The notes under the pieces: model-generated
What the model was told of the DNA's origin: nothing
Database searches by the model: none
What the model saw: the letters and a program-made list of their open reading frames with translations, nothing else
From: Vibrio crassostreae 9ZC13
GTDB taxonomy: Bacteria; Pseudomonadota; Gammaproteobacteria; Enterobacterales; Vibrionaceae
Length of the DNA: 64,000 nucleotides
Direction of reading: 5' to 3'
Assembly: GCF_000272045.2 (NCBI RefSeq)
Contig: NZ_AJYZ02000002.1
Coordinates: 175,581-239,580 of the forward strand
In this document: one piece after another, positions 27,525 through 37,914 of the stretch
Layout: the number at the start of each line of letters is the position of its first letter
Position numbering within the stretch: the stretch's first letter is position 1
Translations under genes and position numbers: made by a program

Positions 27525-28049
27525 TTAGTCTTCTAGCTTTAGCTCTTTTAAGATTTGGAAGATCTCACGAGAAGACTTTGCAGGCTTGTTCGCTGATTTC
27601 TCTTTGTTAGCTTGGCGAGCTAGCTGACGAAGACGCTGACGGTCTGCTTCAGGGTACATTTCCATTACTTCTGAAATAGCCGCATCACCTTCAGCAACAA
27701 CACGATCACGCAGTTGCTCAAGCTTATGTAGTTCAGCGGTTGCTTGTGAGTGCTTGTTACGTACTTTATCCAAAGCCGCTTGAATTGGCTCAGGATCAAC
27801 ATTGCGCATTACTTTACCAATGTATTGAAGTTGACGGCGCTTCGCTTCATTTTTAAAGCGTTGTGCATCTTTAATCGCTTGTGCCAAATCTTCAGACAGA
27901 GGAAACTTGTCTAATACAGAAGGCTTCAGGGAAACAAGTTCTTCCCCCAGTTTTTGTAGCGCTTCCATGTCGGTTTTCATTTCTGTCTTACTTACCCAGA
28001 TGATTTCTTCTTCTGGTTCCCATGGGGCTTTTTGGTTTTTGCGAGCCAT
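27525..28049 (-). CDS. darP: Ribosome-associated protein DarP (YjgA)
   Basis: A 174-residue, charged, helical protein of the YjgA/DUF615 family, which associates with late 50S ribosomal subunit intermediates. Typical segments are ILVSK-like [13 protein letters not shown] near the N-terminus, [18 protein letters not shown] in the middle and [10 protein letters not shown] near the end. Next to pmbA in divergent orientation, as in E. coli (yjgA-pmbA), which supports the call. Confidence 0.92.
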   Translation of the reverse strand: MARKNQKAPWEPEEEIIWVSKTEMKTDMEALQKLGEELVSLKPSVLDKFPLSEDLAQAIKDAQRFKNEAKRRQLQYIGKVMRNVDPEPIQAALDKVRNKHSQATAELHKLEQLRDRVVAEGDAAISEVMEMYPEADRQRLRQLARQANKEKSANKPAKSSREIFQILKELKLED

Positions 28050-28167
28050 CTTTTCTGCCTATGTCACTATCTCAAACGAATATATTGCCTATTTTAGCAA
28101 GAATCTTGGGGAGAAAGCGAAATTCTTGTTATCCTACGTAATATTGACCTAAAAAATTAGAATAGAT

Positions 28168-29511
28168 ATGGATGTAAAACAGCAAGTCGCCCAGCAAAGA
28201 GTTGAGCTAGAAGCCGCAGTAGCTAAAGCGTTGGATATGGCATCAGTGAGTGCAGACGCAGCTGAGGTCGCTATTACTAAGTCAACGGGTTTAAGTGTTT
28301 CAACACGTATGTGTGAAGTGGAAAACGTTGAATTTAATAGTGATGGTGCGCTAGGTATTACTGTTTATCGCGGCCAGAAAAAAGGCAGCGCATCTACATC
28401 TGATCTGAGTGAAAAGGCGATTGCTCAAACCGTCGCGGCCGCACTTGATATCGCTCAGTACACTTCTGAAGACCCATTTGCCGGTCCTGCGGCAAAAGAA
28501 TACATGGTAAAAGAAATTCCAGATTTGGATCTTTTTCACCCTGATGAACCAAACCCTGACTATGCCGCTGAGATTGCGATTGCTGCTGAGAAGCAAGCGT
28601 TAGCTTATAGCGATAAGATCAAACAGAGTGATGGCGCAAGCTACGACAGCCACTATGGCGTTAAGGTTTATGGTAACAGCCATGGCTTACTAGCAAGCTA
28701 TGCTTCTAGTCGTCATAGCACGAGCTGCTGTGTAATTGGACAAGGCGCTAACGGTGAGATGGAGCGTGACTACAGCTACACCGTTGCACGTCACCGTGAC
28801 GAGCTGTGGACGCCTGAGCGTGTAGGTCAAGAAGCTGCAGAAAAGACCATTAGCCGTTTGGATGCGAAAAAGCTACCAACAGGCCAGTATCCAATTATGT
28901 TCGCTAATGATGTGGCAACTGGCTTGATTGGTCACCTTGTTATGGCGATCAGTGGCGGTAACCTTTACCGAAAGTCGTCATTCCTATTGGATCATCTCGG
29001 TCAGAAAATCCTACCTGACTGGTTTAACATTTCTGAGCGACCACATATCTTGCGTGGTTTGGCTTCAAGCCCATTCGATAGCGAAGGTGTGTTCACTCAA
29101 GATCGTGAAATCATCACTGACGGTGTGCTAGCAACTTACCTACTAACGAGCTATGCCGCACGTAAGATGGATATGACGCCAACCGGTCATGCTGGTGGTA
29201 TTCATAACTGGTTCGTTAAATCGACCGGTCAAAACTTTGAGCAGATGCTAAAAGAGTTGGGTACTGGCTTCCTAGTCACTGAAGTGATGGGCCAAGGCGT
29301 AAACACCGTAACGGGTGATTATTCACGTGGCGCTGCGGGTTTCTGGGTTGAAAACGGAGAGATCCAATACCCAGTATCAGAAGTAACAATCGCAGGTAAC
29401 CTAAAAGACATGTTTACTCAGATTGTTGCTGTGGGTAACGACGTAGAAACACGTTCGCAAATTCAAACGGGTTCAATCTTGCTTGAGTCAATGAAAGTCG
29501 CAGGCGAGTAA
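28168..29511 (+). CDS. pmbA: Metalloprotease PmbA (TldE)
   Basis: Subunit of the TldD/TldE heterodimeric protease that matures modified peptides and degrades flexible proteins. The 447-residue sequence shows the PmbA family features ([14 protein letters not shown] region, [23 protein letters not shown] near the C-terminus). The metal-binding motif sits in the TldD partner, which is not in the window. ATG at 28168 has only a weak ribosome-binding site; no better start is seen. Confidence 0.94.
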   Translation: MDVKQQVAQQRVELEAAVAKALDMASVSADAAEVAITKSTGLSVSTRMCEVENVEFNSDGALGITVYRGQKKGSASTSDLSEKAIAQTVAAALDIAQYTSEDPFAGPAAKEYMVKEIPDLDLFHPDEPNPDYAAEIAIAAEKQALAYSDKIKQSDGASYDSHYGVKVYGNSHGLLASYASSRHSTSCCVIGQGANGEMERDYSYTVARHRDELWTPERVGQEAAEKTISRLDAKKLPTGQYPIMFANDVATGLIGHLVMAISGGNLYRKSSFLLDHLGQKILPDWFNISERPHILRGLASSPFDSEGVFTQDREIITDGVLATYLLTSYAARKMDMTPTGHAGGIHNWFVKSTGQNFEQMLKELGTGFLVTEVMGQGVNTVTGDYSRGAAGFWVENGEIQYPVSEVTIAGNLKDMFTQIVAVGNDVETRSQIQTGSILLESMKVAGE

Positions 29512-29537
29512 TTCAATTAAAGCGAATCTGATGAATT

Positions 29538-29564
29538 AAAAAAGGGAGCCGTGGCTCCCTTTTT
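29538..29564. terminator. Bidirectional terminator between pmbA and mgtE
   Basis: AAAAAGGGAGCC pairs exactly with GGCTCCCTTTTT across a 2-nt centre, in the gap between the convergent genes. Confidence 0.88.
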
Positions 29565-29607
29565 GTTTTCTGTATTTCGCCAAAAATTGGCTAACTGCTT
29601 ATGCTAA

Positions 29608-30963
29608 CTAGATCAGTATGGTCGCTAAGCCTAGGAACACCGATAGGCCAATAACATCGGTTACTGTGGTCAGTGCCATACCGCCAGCAAGGGCTGGATC
29701 GATATTCATCTTCTTCAACATCACTGGGATAGTTACACCAGCAATACCTGCGACAATCAAGTTGGTCATCATCGCCGCTGAGATGATGCCTCCCAGTATC
29801 CAGTTACCTTTCCAAGCCACCACGATACCACCAATGATAACGGCCCATAGAACGCCGTTTAGGAAGCCGATGGCTGCCTCTTTGAGTAGCAGTTCGCGTT
29901 TGTTACTGTCACCGATATGACCGAGTGCCAAACCACGAATCACCAGAGCAACGGTTTGGTTACCGGCAACACCACCCATTGAAGGTACGATAGTCATCAG
30001 TACTGCAATCGCTGCCATTTGGTCGAGCGTTGCTTCAAACATATTCGATACTGATGCGGCAGCAAGTGCTGCGAGTACGTTAGCACCAAGCCACACACTA
30101 CGACGACGAGCAGATTTTACGACCGGTGCGAAGGTATCTTCGTCATCGTCCATACCCGCCATACTCATCATTGAGTGTTCGGCATCTTCACGGATAACAT
30201 CAACCACGTCATCGATGGTGATACGACCAACAAGGTGCTGGTTACTATCGATGACAGGCGCAGAAACCCAGTTACGACGTTCAAACAGGCTCGCGATATC
30301 TGACGCACTGGTTTCTACCGCGATCGCTTCGTCGGCATCATCCATCACTTCTGAAACAGGGACATCAGGTTGAGTCGTTACTAGCGTGGTAAGTGATAGG
30401 TTACCGATAAGACGTTCTTCTTCATCAATAACATACAGAGCATCAGTTGCATCCGGCAGTTCGCCACGCATACGCATGTAGCGCAATACAACGTCAACAT
30501 CGACATCACCACGAATCGTGATTACGTCGGTGTTCATGATCGCACCCGCTGAATCTTCAGGGTACGACAGGGCAGTTTCAACTAATGCACGATCGACGGA
30601 GTCCATTTGAGAAAGGACTTCGCGAGAAACATCGTCGGGTAGGCTTCGAAGTACGTACGCGACGTCATCGGTTTCCATACCTTCGGTTGCTTCTGCCAAG
30701 GTCTCAGGTGCCATTTTCGACACAAGAGCATCTTTGACGTCTTCGTTTAGTTCATCAAGAATTTCACCGTAGTCTTCAGGATCGGTGAGTTGCCAGAGTA
30801 CGTCACGACTTTTGCGAGGGGAGGCTTCTAAAAGGTGTGCAATATCTTCAGGCTCCATGTCCTGAAGTTGTCGGCGTACGTGAACAAATCGGCCGTTTTC
30901 TAGGGCTTCGCTGACTTCTTGGAGGGTTTGGTGAGCTTGGTCGAATTCTAATTGCTCTGCCAT
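29608..30963 (-). CDS. mgtE: Magnesium transporter MgtE
   Basis: Homodimeric Mg2+ channel of the inner membrane. The 451-residue protein has the acidic superhelical N domain (about residues 1-130), two CBS domains (about 135-255), a connecting helix and five membrane helices (about 285-451). Conserved PSMGGVAGNQT and GGMALTTVTDVIG lie in the pore part. The ATG is preceded by TAGGAGGAA. Lies downstream of npr with a 148-nt gap, so it may have its own promoter. Confidence 0.95.
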   Translation of the reverse strand: MAEQLEFDQAHQTLQEVSEALENGRFVHVRRQLQDMEPEDIAHLLEASPRKSRDVLWQLTDPEDYGEILDELNEDVKDALVSKMAPETLAEATEGMETDDVAYVLRSLPDDVSREVLSQMDSVDRALVETALSYPEDSAGAIMNTDVITIRGDVDVDVVLRYMRMRGELPDATDALYVIDEEERLIGNLSLTTLVTTQPDVPVSEVMDDADEAIAVETSASDIASLFERRNWVSAPVIDSNQHLVGRITIDDVVDVIREDAEHSMMSMAGMDDDEDTFAPVVKSARRRSVWLGANVLAALAAASVSNMFEATLDQMAAIAVLMTIVPSMGGVAGNQTVALVIRGLALGHIGDSNKRELLLKEAAIGFLNGVLWAVIIGGIVVAWKGNWILGGIISAAMMTNLIVAGIAGVTIPVMLKKMNIDPALAGGMALTTVTDVIGLSVFLGLATILI

Positions 30964-31111
30964 ATTTTCCTCCTATCTCATTATTCTAACAATGGTTGGA
31001 ATAGTAACTTAATTCTGGGGCTTATTTAAATCATAAACTTAGATAGAACTAAGATTTAATATTGGTTGGTTCGTTGTTTGAGTCTTAGGCGTTGTGAGTG
31101 AAGCGTTTTCG

Positions 31112-31387
31112 CTACTCACCCTCATCAAACTTGTCTTCAATGAGATGACAGACGGCATCCAGTGCTTGCTGTGAATCGGTACCTGCAGCTTGAATCGTAA
31201 TATGTTGCCCTTGCGCTGATTCCAGCATAAGTAACCCCATTACGCTGTCTGCGGTGGCACTTTTATCTTCTTCACTATGAATTGTGATAGTGGCATCAAA
31301 GCTTTGTGCAAGCTCAACCAACTTTACGGCTGCTCTAGCGTGAAGACCCAAGCGATTTTGGATCAGTACAGTTCGAGTTAATTCCAT
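31112..31387 (-). CDS. npr: Phosphocarrier NPr (PtsO), HPr family
   Basis: Component of the nitrogen phosphotransferase system that passes phosphate from PtsP to PtsN. The 91-residue protein has the HPr active site GLHARAA with His16. It follows rapZ with 2 nt between the genes in the rpoN-hpf-ptsN-rapZ-npr operon, the arrangement in E. coli. Confidence 0.95.
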   Translation of the reverse strand: MELTRTVLIQNRLGLHARAAVKLVELAQSFDATITIHSEEDKSATADSVMGLLMLESAQGQHITIQAAGTDSQQALDAVCHLIEDKFDEGE

Positions 31388-31389
31388 GG

Positions 31390-32259
31390 TTAGCCCTGTT
31401 GGTGCTTCTCTAGGGAGGCGTGTCTGATTTGAACTTGATGGCCAAGTTGCTCAAAGTACTCACCAATTTTCTGGGTTAGATAAACCGAGCGGTGTTTGCC
31501 GCCAGTACAGCCAATCGCGACCGTTAGGTAACTGCGATTGTTCTTCTCTAACATTGGTAACCACTGTTCAACAAAGCCTTGGATCTGTTGCTTGAGTTCC
31601 AGAACTTCTGAGTGTTCTTCTAGAAAGGAGTGAATTGGTGCATCTAGCCCGGTTAGTGGTCGTAGTGCAGGTTCCCAGTGAGGGTTTGGTAAGAAGCGAA
31701 CATCAAACACGTAGTCGGCATCACTTGGCAAGCCATACTTAAAACCGAAAGATTGAAAGACGATGATCAGCTCTTGCTTCTCTTTGCCTTCAACTTTAAA
31801 TCGAACCTTTTCACTCAATTCGTAGAGGTTGCAGTCACTGCTGTCGATCACAATGCTGGCGTGCTCTGCGAGAGGTGTCAGAAGTGTCTTCTCTAAATCA
31901 ATCGCTTGCTCAAGAGAGAGCTTTTCTTGGCCAATTGATAAAGGGTGGATTCTGCGGGTTTCGCTGTAGCGCTTAAGGAGTGTCTGCTTGCTGGCATCGA
32001 GGAACAATACATCAACATCGATGTTTGTAGCTGACTCGAGTTGCTCGAGCGTGTCGGTGACTAACTGAGGCTCTTTCGGTAGGTTACGTATATCAATACT
32101 TACCGCAACGTTTTGGTTGCTTTCGCGTACCGATTCGACAAAGTTGTTGAGCAGGTTTACTGGTAGATTATCGACACAGTAATACCCCAAGTCTTCTAGG
32201 ACTCGTAACGCAACACTTTTACCGGCCCCTGATTGGCCACTAACCACGATTAATCGCAT
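31390..32259 (-). CDS. rapZ: RNase adapter protein RapZ
   Basis: Binds small RNA and guides RNase E in control of glucosamine-6-phosphate synthase in E. coli; also an ATP/GTP-binding protein. The 289-residue sequence has Walker A GQSGAGKS (residues 8-15), [12 protein letters not shown] in the C-terminal RNA-binding part and basic residues near the end. One nucleotide separates it from ptsN. Neither target sRNA gene is in this window. Confidence 0.95.
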   Translation of the reverse strand: MRLIVVSGQSGAGKSVALRVLEDLGYYCVDNLPVNLLNNFVESVRESNQNVAVSIDIRNLPKEPQLVTDTLEQLESATNIDVDVLFLDASKQTLLKRYSETRRIHPLSIGQEKLSLEQAIDLEKTLLTPLAEHASIVIDSSDCNLYELSEKVRFKVEGKEKQELIIVFQSFGFKYGLPSDADYVFDVRFLPNPHWEPALRPLTGLDAPIHSFLEEHSEVLELKQQIQGFVEQWLPMLEKNNRSYLTVAIGCTGGKHRSVYLTQKIGEYFEQLGHQVQIRHASLEKHQQG

Positions 32260-32260
32260 G

Positions 32261-32722
32261 TTATTGCTCGCAAGTTGGCACTTGAATCATGATGTCGTAA
32301 AGCTCTTGATCGCTCTGAGCATTACGCAGCTGTTTAAGAGTCTGCTTGTCGTTTAGTCGTTCTGCCATACAAGAAAGGGTTTTTAGATGCTCTTTGCATT
32401 GTTCGCTAGGAACAAGCAGGGCAAATAGTAGGTCGACAGGACGATTATCAATCGCATCAAATTCGATAGGATCTTGGCATTGCAGTAATACAGCTATCGC
32501 TTTATCACTGACATTCATACGAGCATGGGGAATCGCGATACCATTACCAATACCGGTACTGCCCATCTTCTCACGGCTCAACATACACTCAAATAGCTCT
32601 GTTGAATCTTGACCGCAGCTCTCAGCTGCTATCTGGCTGATGAGCTCAAGGGCTCTTTTTTTGCTTGTGCATTGGACTGCACTTTTGGTGCAGTCCAATG
32701 AAAGTACTTCGCTTAATTGCAT
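32261..32722 (-). CDS. ptsN: PTS IIA-like nitrogen regulatory protein PtsN
   Basis: Phosphorylated by NPr; in E. coli it modulates potassium transport and other targets. The 153-residue IIA(Ntr) domain has the phosphorylated His66 in GIAIPHARM. The product is cytoplasmic. Sits between hpf and rapZ with 1-nt gaps on both sides, so translation is probably coupled. Confidence 0.95.
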   Translation of the reverse strand: MQLSEVLSLDCTKSAVQCTSKKRALELISQIAAESCGQDSTELFECMLSREKMGSTGIGNGIAIPHARMNVSDKAIAVLLQCQDPIEFDAIDNRPVDLLFALLVPSEQCKEHLKTLSCMAERLNDKQTLKQLRNAQSDQELYDIMIQVPTCEQ

Positions 32723-32723
32723 G

Positions 32724-33011
32724 TTAGTGACTACTTAGCTTTTCTTTGTGCTTGTTGAGTTGGCGGACGAGTTTATCAACCAATGAATCAATCGCGGCAT
32801 ACATGCTTTCATCTGTTGCTGTCGCATGGATTTCCCCCTGATTTATATGCAGGGTAGCTTCTGCGATTTGATTGATTTTCTCAACTTTTAAAACAACCTG
32901 AACGCTATTGATATGATCAAAGAAGCGCTCAAGTTTGTCGAATTTGGTGTGAACATAGTCTTGCATTGAATCGGTAAGATCAACGTGATGGCCTTGAATA
33001 TTGATTTGCAT
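32724..33011 (-). CDS. hpf: Ribosome hibernation promoting factor (short HPF/YfiA family)
   Basis: A 95-residue beta-alpha-beta protein that binds the 30S subunit in stationary phase and supports 100S dimer formation. Family sequence MQINIQGHHVDLTDSMQDYV at the N-terminus and a basic C-terminal helix (DKLVRQLNKHKEKL). Short form without the dimerisation tail. 62 nt after rpoN. Confidence 0.95.
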   Translation of the reverse strand: MQINIQGHHVDLTDSMQDYVHTKFDKLERFFDHINSVQVVLKVEKINQIAEATLHINQGEIHATATDESMYAAIDSLVDKLVRQLNKHKEKLSSH

Positions 33012-33073
33012 AGACTTTCCTTTTCAGTTGGTTGCCTGATCATAGTTGCTAAGTAACTAGCGACTAAATGAGC

Positions 33074-34534
33074 TTATAGCAGGCGTTTACGCTGACTCGA
33101 TGGGGCAATGCCCAGAGACTCACGGTATTTCGCTATGGTACGTCTAGCTACCTGAATTCCTTGGTCAGCCAGTAAAGCAGCAATCTTACTATCACTTAGA
33201 GGCTTCGCGGTATTTTCCGCTGCGACAAGCTTCTTGATGAGTGCGCGAATTGCTGTAGATGAACATTCACCGCCATTGTCAGTGCTGACATGGCTTGAGA
33301 AAAAGTATTTGAGCTCGAAGATACCACGTGGCGTATGCATGAATTTTTGAGTCGTCACACGAGAGATCGTGGATTCGTGCATATCAACAGCTAACGCAAC
33401 ATCATTAAGAACCATTGGCTTCATCGCTTCTTCGCCATGTTCGAAGAAATCACGCTGATGTTCAACAATGCATCGCGCAACTTTGAGTAGCGTCTCATTT
33501 CGGCTCTCTAGGCTTTTAATTAACCACTTTGCTTCTTGCAAATTTGAGCGGATGTATTGATTGTCGGCGCTGTTGCCTTTACTGCCCAGATCAGCGTACT
33601 GCTGATTCACTTTCAACTTAGGCACGCTATCAGGGTTAATGGTCACTAACCATTTGCCAAGGTCTTTGAAGACAGATACATCTGGAACCACATACTCAGT
33701 TTCATCCGGAGTAATCTTACTGCCAGGACGAGGGTCCAGCTGTTGAATCAGTTGCAAAACTTCACGTAGTTCTGCTTCTTTCAACTTGGTCTCTTTGATA
33801 ACCAGTTTGTAATCGCGATTGCCGAGTTGGTCGATATGGCTAGTAAGTACTAACTTAGCTTCGTTAAGCCAAGGCGTATCTTGGGGAAAGGTTGCCAGTT
33901 GCAGTAACAAGCAATCTTGCAGGTTGACTGAACCGACACCTAGCGGATCAAACTGCTGAATTCGTTTACGTACCGCTTCAATTTCATCAAGCTCGATCTC
34001 TTCATTGTCGAAGTTTTCAAGGATGTCTTCACAAGTTACAGTGAGGTAGCCGTAGTCGTCGATGGCATCGATTAATGCAAAAGCGATGCTTCGGTCGGTG
34101 TCAGTGAATGGCGTTAAGTCGAGTTGCCAAAGTAGGTAATCGTGCAGGCTTTGAGTGGTTTCGCCTTGATAAACCGGCATGTCGTCATCAATCGCAATAC
34201 CCGTGTTACCGGTGTTCGCGCTGTAGACGTCTTCCCAAGTTGTGTCGATTTCTAGTTCGTTGCCAATCTCTGATTTTTCGATTAAGTCTGAGCTATCAGG
34301 TAAGTCTTGCTCTGTGGCTTCAACAGTTTCTTTTTCGTCACTGCTAGGTTTTTCTTCCGATGTTGGCGTATCTTCATTGCCTTCTTCGACATCGAGTAGT
34401 GGGTTAGATTCAAGTGCTTCTTGAATCTCTTGCTGCAAATCTAAAGTAGACAATTGCAACAAACGAATCGCTTGCTGCAATTGAGGAGTCATTGCTAACT
34501 GTTGGCCTAGCTTAAGTTGTAATGAGGGTTTCAT
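33074..34534 (-). CDS. rpoN: RNA polymerase sigma-54 factor RpoN
   Basis: Alternative sigma factor for nitrogen, flagellar and other enhancer-dependent genes. The 486-residue protein has the glutamine-rich region I ([20 protein letters not shown]), an acidic region II (about residues 55-110), the core-binding region III and the C-terminal RpoN box [10 protein letters not shown] (residues 463-472). Region I and RpoN box are intact. In Vibrio, RpoN is known to be needed for motility and quorum-sensing sRNA expression. Confidence 0.97.
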   Translation of the reverse strand: MKPSLQLKLGQQLAMTPQLQQAIRLLQLSTLDLQQEIQEALESNPLLDVEEGNEDTPTSEEKPSSDEKETVEATEQDLPDSSDLIEKSEIGNELEIDTTWEDVYSANTGNTGIAIDDDMPVYQGETTQSLHDYLLWQLDLTPFTDTDRSIAFALIDAIDDYGYLTVTCEDILENFDNEEIELDEIEAVRKRIQQFDPLGVGSVNLQDCLLLQLATFPQDTPWLNEAKLVLTSHIDQLGNRDYKLVIKETKLKEAELREVLQLIQQLDPRPGSKITPDETEYVVPDVSVFKDLGKWLVTINPDSVPKLKVNQQYADLGSKGNSADNQYIRSNLQEAKWLIKSLESRNETLLKVARCIVEHQRDFFEHGEEAMKPMVLNDVALAVDMHESTISRVTTQKFMHTPRGIFELKYFFSSHVSTDNGGECSSTAIRALIKKLVAAENTAKPLSDSKIAALLADQGIQVARRTIAKYRESLGIAPSSQRKRLL

Positions 34535-34588
34535 TCAGTGTGACTTACCTAGTTATTATTCTTAGAACTCTCGATACTCTCTATATAA

Positions 34589-35314
34589 TCATAGACGGAA
34601 TTGTTCGCCTAGATAAACTTGTTTAACTTGTTCGTTATTGAGAACATCTTCAGGAGTACCCTCAGCGATCAGGTGTCCTTGGCTTACGATGTAAGCTTTT
34701 TCACACACGTCTAATGTTTCACGAACGTTGTGGTCGGTAATCAAAACGCCCAAGCCGCGATCACGCAGGTGAACAATGATTTTTTTGATATCGATTACTG
34801 AGATCGGGTCAACACCGGCGAATGGTTCATCCAATAGAATGAACTGCGGGTTTGCTGCTAGTGCACGAGCAATCTCTACACGACGACGCTCACCACCCGA
34901 CAGAGCCATACCATTGCTGGTGCGGATATGTTGGATGTGGAACTCTTCTAGCAGGTCTTCCAGCTTATCTTGGCGTTGTTCGTTGGTCATTTCATCACGG
35001 GTTTGTAAAACCGCCATGATGTTGTTCTCTACGGACAACTTACGGAAAATCGATGCTTCTTGAGGCAGGTAACCGATACCAAGACGAGAGCGGCTGTGCA
35101 TTGGTAAGATACTGATGTCTCGGTCATCAATGCTGATGGTACCTTCATCACGCGCCACCAAACCAACAATCATATAGAAAGATGTGGTTTTACCTGCACC
35201 GTTAGGCCCAAGCAGACCGACGATCTGGCCTGACTCTACCTGTAAGCTTACATCGGTAACAACCTTACGTTTACTGTAGGTTTTCGCTAGGTTTTTTGCT
35301 TTAAGAACAGCCAT
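34589..35314 (-). CDS. lptB: LPS export ABC transporter ATP-binding protein LptB
   Basis: Cytoplasmic ATPase that powers LPS extraction by LptFG and its transport across the LptC-LptA bridge. The 241 residues include Walker [10 protein letters not shown] (residues 36-44), signature LSGGERRR and Walker [13 protein letters not shown]. Two nucleotides after lptA and 54 nt before rpoN, the same order as E. coli. Its membrane partners lptF and lptG lie at 58.2-60.4 kb of this window. Confidence 0.96.
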   Translation of the reverse strand: MAVLKAKNLAKTYSKRKVVTDVSLQVESGQIVGLLGPNGAGKTTSFYMIVGLVARDEGTISIDDRDISILPMHSRSRLGIGYLPQEASIFRKLSVENNIMAVLQTRDEMTNEQRQDKLEDLLEEFHIQHIRTSNGMALSGGERRRVEIARALAANPQFILLDEPFAGVDPISVIDIKKIIVHLRDRGLGVLITDHNVRETLDVCEKAYIVSQGHLIAEGTPEDVLNNEQVKQVYLGEQFRL

Positions 35315-35316
35315 CG

Positions 35317-35811
35317 TTACTTATTCACTTCCGTTGGTTGTAAAACCGTTGACACTCGTTTGTTTTCACCACTGTCAGCGACTAATTTCTGAGAACCGAT
35401 CTGGTAAGTGATCTTAGAACCGCGAATGATGCTGCCATCTTGAGATAACATCGCATTCTTAGTCATGATCAGTCGGTCGGCAACAAGCTGGTAGTGCAGG
35501 TCGTCAGCTTCACCGTAGAGTGTCTTACCGTCGTCAGTAAGCTGAGAGAAGGTTGCTGGCTTACCGAAGCCTTGAATTTCTTCAATCTCACCGTTTACGG
35601 CGTTACGAGTAACAATAACCTTATCGGCATTGATATTGATGCTGCCTTGTTTAAGGTTCACATCACCAAGGAAAGTCACTTGGTTACTTTTCATATCCAA
35701 TTGCTGGCTGTCTGAGTCAATGTAGACAGGTTGCTCACTATCCGAAGACAGAGCATAGACATTAGGTGCCGCAAGGGTCAAAGCGAATAAACTAAGGTGT
35801 AAGAGTTTCAT
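35317..35811 (-). CDS. lptA: LPS transport periplasmic protein LptA
   Basis: Forms the beta-jellyroll bridge that carries LPS through the periplasm. The 164-residue precursor has a signal peptide [20 protein letters not shown] followed by the OstA-like domain (residues 25-150). The start at 35811 is chosen because AAGGTAG lies 2-8 nt upstream and it begins the signal sequence; the open frame runs 11 codons further. It overlaps the end of lptC by 20 nt. Confidence 0.94.
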   Translation of the reverse strand: MKLLHLSLFALTLAAPNVYALSSDSEQPVYIDSDSQQLDMKSNQVTFLGDVNLKQGSININADKVIVTRNAVNGEIEEIQGFGKPATFSQLTDDGKTLYGEADDLHYQLVADRLIMTKNAMLSQDGSIIRGSKITYQIGSQKLVADSGENKRVSTVLQPTEVNK

Positions 35812-36355
35812 ATCTACCTTGAACAGAATTAAAGAGGGTTGCATTGTTGGTACCGAAGTTACCTTTCATTGCTTGTCCCTCAGTTTCAAAAAATGTACCG
35901 ATCATATGGACCGGAGTCTCTGAATAAAAATCTCGGCTAGGCAGCTCAACAACCATTTTATCTGTGGTCATTGTATCGAAGCTGGCTTCTGGCAACAGGT
36001 TCTTTGCCACGACGTTGTCATAAAACGTGACAACTTGATTCTCATCCATAATCGCGCGATCAGCGGTGACTTGCCATTCAATCGTGTGCCCTTCACGGAA
36101 TACCGAAAGAACTGGGTTTTGAAAGTGCGTATCGCCAACTACTGAGTAGTGTTCTAAATACGTCGATTCAACCTGATAGCTGCGAATACCGCTTTCGTCG
36201 TAGCTAATGTTGTTCAGGCTTTTGCCACTAAACGCGGGCAGCTCCAAATTTGGAGCCACTTGTATCGTTGATGTTTGCTCTTTGTCGTACAAGTAATAGG
36301 TCGACCAAGAGGCAATAAATATGAGTATTAAATAGATAATACGAGTAAAACTCAT
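35792..36355 (-). CDS. lptC: LPS export inner-membrane protein LptC
   Basis: Bitopic inner-membrane protein receiving LPS from LptBFG and passing it to LptA. The 187 residues have an N-terminal membrane helix (about residues 5-24) and a periplasmic jellyroll domain with the family segment VTADRAIMDENQVVTFYDNV. The ATG overlaps the kdsC stop codon by 4 nt, and the 3' end overlaps lptA. Confidence 0.92.
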   Translation of the reverse strand: MSFTRIIYLILIFIASWSTYYLYDKEQTSTIQVAPNLELPAFSGKSLNNISYDESGIRSYQVESTYLEHYSVVGDTHFQNPVLSVFREGHTIEWQVTADRAIMDENQVVTFYDNVVAKNLLPEASFDTMTTDKMVVELPSRDFYSETPVHMIGTFFETEGQAMKGNFGTNNATLFNSVQGRYETLTP

Positions 36356-36909
36356 ATGCTTAAACCTTTATGCACGTCGAGTTCATTTCTTGCTTGTAAA
36401 ATAAGGTCACAGACTTCACGTACCGCGCCATGACCACCGTTAATGGTTGTCACGTAGTTTGCACGCTTTGCAAGTAGCGGGTGCCCATCTGCCACACAGA
36501 CCTTCAAGCCAACTTTTTCCATTACAGGCCAGTCAATCAGATCGTCTCCGATGTAACCTGTATTTTCAGGGTTTACAGAAAGCTTATCGCAAATATCTTG
36601 GTATGCCTTAACTTTATCGTCTTGACCTTGATAAATCAGCTTAATGCCTAGAGCGGTCATACGATTCTCAACAATTTGAGATTTGCGACCCGTGATGATC
36701 GCGATTTCAATGCCTGCGTTCATCAGTGATTTGATACCGTAACCGTCACGAGTGTGGAAGGTTTTCAGCTCTTCACCGTTGTTGCCCATGTAGATGCGAC
36801 CATCAGAGAAGACACCATCGACATCGCAAATCAGCAGTTTGATCTCTTTTGCAATTGCAAATACATCTGAATTAACAGTGCCGTATAGAGTTTCGACTGT
36901 CTGTGTCAT
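36352..36909 (-). CDS. kdsC: 3-deoxy-D-manno-octulosonate 8-phosphate phosphatase KdsC
   Basis: Releases phosphate from Kdo-8-phosphate, giving Kdo for the LPS inner core. The 185-residue HAD-superfamily enzyme has the nucleophile motif DVDGVFSDG (Asp29, Asp31), TGRKS and the GDDLIDWPVM metal-binding motif. Its start overlaps the kdsD stop by one base (TAATG). Confidence 0.95.
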   Translation of the reverse strand: MTQTVETLYGTVNSDVFAIAKEIKLLICDVDGVFSDGRIYMGNNGEELKTFHTRDGYGIKSLMNAGIEIAIITGRKSQIVENRMTALGIKLIYQGQDDKVKAYQDICDKLSVNPENTGYIGDDLIDWPVMEKVGLKVCVADGHPLLAKRANYVTTINGGHGAVREVCDLILQARNELDVHKGLSI

Positions 36910-37880
36910 TACATTACTCCTGCTTTCAGTAAGTCATGCATGTTTAACGCTCCGACTAATTTACCTTCTTGGCATAACATCAGGCCATTGATGCTCTTCG
37001 CTTGCATCAAGTTTAAGCCCTCAACCGCGAGCATGTTTGGCTCGGCTACCGTCGGGTTTAGCGTCATCACATCACCGATCTGCGTGTTATGGATATCAAC
37101 GCGTTTGTCTAAGATACGGCGTAAATCACCATCGGTAAAAATACCGGCCATTTGGCCATCTTCACCAACGATTGCTGTCATGCCTAAGCCTTTCTGAGAT
37201 ATCTCTAGTAGAGCGTCTCTTACTAGTGCGTCGGGTGCTACAACAGGAAGTGAATCGCCTGTGTGCATGATGTCGTCGAGCTTCAACAGCAGCTGACGAC
37301 CTAAAGCGCCACCAGGATGAGACAGGGCAAAGTCTTGAGCGGTGAAGCCTCGAGCCTGCAAAAGTGCAACGGCTAATGCATCACCCATGACCAAAGTCGC
37401 CGTGGTGCTTGTTGTTGGTGCTAAGCCCAGCGGACAAGCTTCTTCCGGTACTGAAATTTGTAAATGGATATCAGACAGGGTTGCCATGTTTGATGCTGGC
37501 TTGCCTGTCATGCTGATGATCTTGATGTTCAGACGCTTTAACACAGGAAATAGGCTGAGGATTTCTCCCGATTCGCCGGAGTTGGATATTGCAATCACAA
37601 TATCACCAGGTTCGATCATGCCTAAGTCGCCATGCGCCGCTTCGCCTGGGTGAACAAAGAAAGCCGATGTCCCGGTACTTGCCAATGTTGCTGCGATTTT
37701 GTTGCCAATGTGGCCTGATTTACCCATGCCCATCACAACGACTTTGCCTTTGTTGTTCAGGATAAGGTCGCAAGCTTTACAAAAATCATCATTAAAATAT
37801 TGGTCTAATTGAGTGAGACCTGCAACTTCGGTTTCCAAAACTTGTTTTGCAACGCTGCGGTAATCAAATGGCTGAGACAT
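36909..37880 (-). CDS. kdsD: Arabinose-5-phosphate isomerase KdsD
   Basis: Converts ribulose 5-phosphate to arabinose 5-phosphate, the first step to Kdo. The 323-residue protein has an N-terminal SIS domain (about residues 35-170, with GMGKSGHIGNKIA) and a pair of CBS domains (about 205-320). The ATG at 37880 follows TTGGAG; the frame could also begin at a TTG four codons upstream, which is less likely. 34 nt after the antiporter gene. Confidence 0.95.
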   Translation of the reverse strand: MSQPFDYRSVAKQVLETEVAGLTQLDQYFNDDFCKACDLILNNKGKVVVMGMGKSGHIGNKIAATLASTGTSAFFVHPGEAAHGDLGMIEPGDIVIAISNSGESGEILSLFPVLKRLNIKIISMTGKPASNMATLSDIHLQISVPEEACPLGLAPTTSTTATLVMGDALAVALLQARGFTAQDFALSHPGGALGRQLLLKLDDIMHTGDSLPVVAPDALVRDALLEISQKGLGMTAIVGEDGQMAGIFTDGDLRRILDKRVDIHNTQIGDVMTLNPTVAEPNMLAVEGLNLMQAKSINGLMLCQEGKLVGALNMHDLLKAGVM

Positions 37881-37914
37881 CAAATACTCCAAGTACGGGA
37901 AGTTAAATCAACAA